DNA from: Scatosoma sp045128055
GTDB taxonomy: Bacteria > Bacillota > Clostridia > Christensenellales > Borkfalkiaceae
NCBI GenBank assembly: GCA_045128055.1
Contig: JBGVRC010000034.1
Span: 1-17,552, forward strand
DNA: 17,552 bases
Direction: 5' to 3'
The notes under the pieces were generated by a model. The model was not told the DNA's origin. It saw only the letters and a program-made list of their open reading frames with translations, and ran no database searches. The position numbers and the translations under genes are program-made. Below are positions 16,522 to 17,552 of the stretch, in pieces (the stretch's first letter is position 1; each line of letters opens with the position of its first letter).

Positions 16522-17010
16522 TCAAAGGAGTTCCTGCAAAGCTGCGTCGTCCGCGTTGATTTTCGTCTTCATAGCTTGCTTGTATTCTTGAAGCTGCGCT
16601 TCGATTTCTGGGTATTTAACGCCCAAAATTTGCAAAGCCAAAAGCCCTGCGTTTTCCCCTGCGTTGACGCCGACGGTTGCCACGGGAATGCCTGCGGGCA
16701 TTTGTACGATGGAAAGCAAGCTATCCAACCCGCCCATCATATCCGTCTTTACGGGCAAGCCGATTACGGGGAGCGTCGTAAGCGCCGCAATCACGCCGCC
16801 AAGGTGCGCCGCTTTGCCCGCCGCACAAATAAGAACTTCCACGCCGCGTTCTTTTGCCGTCGAAGCGTATTCGTGCGCTTCATCGGGGGTACGGTGCGCG
16901 GAAATTACCCTAACTTCCGTTTCTACGCCAAATTTTTTCAATACTGCAACTGCGGGTTTTACCACGTCGAAGTCCGACTTGCTACCCATCAAAATACCAA
17001 CTTTGCTCAT
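16522..17010 (-). CDS. purE: N5-carboxyaminoimidazole ribonucleotide mutase, class I PurE
   Basis: This 162-residue protein belongs to the PurE family. Class I enzymes rearrange N5-CAIR to CAIR and class II enzymes carboxylate AIR directly. Motifs are MGSKSD (8-13), SAHRTPDEA with catalytic H39, CAAGKAAHLGG (usually AAHLPG or AAHLAG), and GLDSLLSIVQMPAGIPVATV. The last motif points to class I, which normally needs PurK, yet no purK lies here. AGGAGA lies 5 nt before the ATG. It is the first gene of the operon, behind a leader of about 250 nt with an intrinsic terminator, and so is the gene most directly exposed to that control. Confidence 0.95.
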   Translation of the reverse strand: MSKVGILMGSKSDFDVVKPAVAVLKKFGVETEVRVISAHRTPDEAHEYASTAKERGVEVLICAAGKAAHLGGVIAALTTLPVIGLPVKTDMMGGLDSLLSIVQMPAGIPVATVGVNAGENAGLLALQILGVKYPEIEAQLQEYKQAMKTKINADDAALQELL

Positions 17011-17260
17011 AAAAATCTCCTATACATTCTTGTTTTTAAAAATCAAAATGGAGCGCAAGAAACGTTGCACTCCACCTATTTCGGCTAATTATTTAGAAAA
17101 AGAGCGTGTTTTACCCCGCCAAAACCCGCGCAACCCCAAATTTTGGATTTGCGCGCGGAAAACGTCTTGTATACGCCTTGTTTGAAAACGTTTCGGATTA
17201 TCACCATACGTCAACCTCATACGTCTTTATGTCTGCGTTTGTTTTCCCCATATACCCTAT
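17011..17260 (-). promoter_or_regulatory. long 5' leader of the purine operon, putative attenuator or riboswitch
   Basis: About 250 nt separate the predicted start (near 17260) from purE. In transcript order it holds two direct copies of GACGTATG (17225-17218 and 17212-17205), a hairpin at 17155-17127 (CGCGCAA/TTGCGCG with an inner CCAA/TTGG), a second hairpin at 17073-17050 with a U-rich tail, and the purE ribosome binding site. The GCGCAA of the first hairpin can also pair with TTGCGC of the second, so the two structures could compete. By eye it lacks the conserved cores of the purine, PRPP, ZTP and T-box classes. Regulation is inferred from layout only. Confidence 0.55.
17038..17073 (-). 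terminator. intrinsic terminator in the purE leader (attenuator)
   Basis: On the minus strand GGAGTGCAA (17073-17065) and TTGCGCTCC (17058-17050) form a 9-bp stem with one G-T pair and a 6-nt loop, followed by ATTTTGATTTTT. It lies downstream of the only promoter and 28 bp before the purE start, so it would stop transcription before the operon unless blocked. Confidence 0.72.
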
Positions 17261-17266
17261 GTTTTT

Positions 17267-17296
17267 ATTATAGCGTAAAGCGCAGATAAAAGTCAA
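17267..17296 (-). promoter_or_regulatory. sigma-A promoter of the purine operon
   Basis: TTGACT (17296-17291) and a perfect TATAAT (17272-17267) are separated by 18 bp on the minus strand. No other convincing promoter lies between it and purE, so it probably drives all eight genes down to 7285. Confidence 0.82.
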
Positions 17297-17366
17297 GTGT
17301 TTGAAAGAATTTTTCCTTATGGAAAAGATAAGAATTTAAGAAATTTATTCTTTCCCTTTTCGGCAT

Positions 17367-17394
17367 AAAAAAAGAACGCCGAAGCGTCCTTTTT
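17367..17394. terminator. terminator between the transporter gene and the purine operon
   Basis: AAAAAGAACGC (17369-17379) and GCGTCCTTTTT (17384-17394) pair with one mismatch. The minus-strand RNA has a TTCG tetraloop and a run of seven T, ending the transporter transcript 9 bp past its stop. Confidence 0.85.
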
Positions 17395-17403
17395 ACATTA
17401 CTT

Positions 17404-17552
17404 TTAATAGCCGATTTGTACGGCAAGCATTAAGAGCAAGATGGTTGCGATAAACAAAATCGCTTGCAGTTTCCACGTCCATTTTACCCACTTCCCGTAC
17501 GAAACGTTTGCCATCGAAAGTCCTATAAGCAATACGGGGTTGGTCGGTAAAA
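17404..17552 (-). CDS. C-terminal end of a YfcC/AbgT-like membrane transporter (partial)
   Basis: The last 48 codons of a gene entering from the right edge are visible. The fragment contains LPTNPVLLIGLSMANVSYG, then KWVKWTWKLQ, and ends in a hydrophobic helix (about 18 residues, from AILFIATILLLML) with a short AVQIGY tail. A proline-rich re-entrant stretch, then a YGKW..W motif and a final helix resemble the C-terminus of YfcC/DcuC- and AbgT-type carriers for dicarboxylates, basic amino acids or p-aminobenzoyl-glutamate. With so little sequence the family is tentative; an integral membrane protein is a firmer call. It reads in the same direction as the purine operon but is separated from it by a terminator and a new promoter. 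Confidence 0.6.
   Translation of the reverse strand, partial: LPTNPVLLIGLSMANVSYGKWVKWTWKLQAILFIATILLLMLAVQIGY

Noticed and set aside
17075..17103. T-box-like AGGTGGAGTGCAACG near the leader terminator
   Set aside because: The required ACC that pairs with the tRNA NCCA end, and the usual stem I and specifier elements, are not visible; T-boxes are also not expected upstream of purine genes.
17184..17196. AAACGTTT palindrome resembling an E. coli PurR/LacI-type operator
   Set aside because: Only an 8-bp core is symmetrical, flanks do not match, it lies well inside the transcribed leader, and Firmicutes PurR is of another family.

Overview
This 17.5 kb chromosomal window probably comes from an anaerobic, gut-type Clostridia-like Firmicute. 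That is an inference, with no taxonomic search behind it. It rests on strong AGGAGA-type ribosome binding sites, sigma-A promoters of the TTGACA/17/TATAAT kind, a large Alu-bearing SRP RNA, an ECF-type ABC ATPase, a clostridial-type Mrp and the long fused PurL. Nearly all genes lie on the minus strand. I see no mobile element, CRISPR array or phage gene.

Left part (1-2230). The 5' end of an ECF/CbiO-type ABC ATPase gene runs off the left edge with its own promoter. Next, in minus-strand transcription order, comes a two-gene unit with a consensus promoter and a terminator: an Mrp/NBP35-type Fe-S ATPase and a membrane-anchored ComEC-like metallo-beta-lactamase-fold protein. Divergently from it, the plus strand carries the SRP RNA gene (about 2358-2632), its terminator, and a GH13 alpha-glucosidase gene that lacks a visible ribosome binding site.

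Middle (4320-7140). A GH38 alpha-mannosidase gene converges on the GH13 gene and both share one bidirectional terminator. A single tRNA-Glu(CTC) follows, with its own promoter and an unusual terminator.

Right part (7254-17300). A purine biosynthesis operon is read right to left: purE, purF, purM, purN, purD, purL, then a PHP-type tyrosine phosphatase gene and a small DUF1858 gene. Together these cover PRPP to AIR (purF, D, N, L, M) and the AIR carboxylation step (purE). purC, purH, purB and purK are not here. A single promoter at 17267-17296 precedes a leader of about 250 nt that ends in an intrinsic terminator hairpin just before purE, the layout of an attenuator or riboswitch. The right edge holds the last 48 codons of a YfcC/AbgT-like membrane transporter gene and its terminator.

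Two points stand out. The PurF glutaminase domain has lost its catalytic N-terminal cysteine (Leu) and the oxyanion-hole asparagine (Asp), while its phosphoribosyltransferase motif and iron-sulfur cysteines are intact. The purE leader looks like an attenuator but matches no riboswitch class I could recognise by eye.
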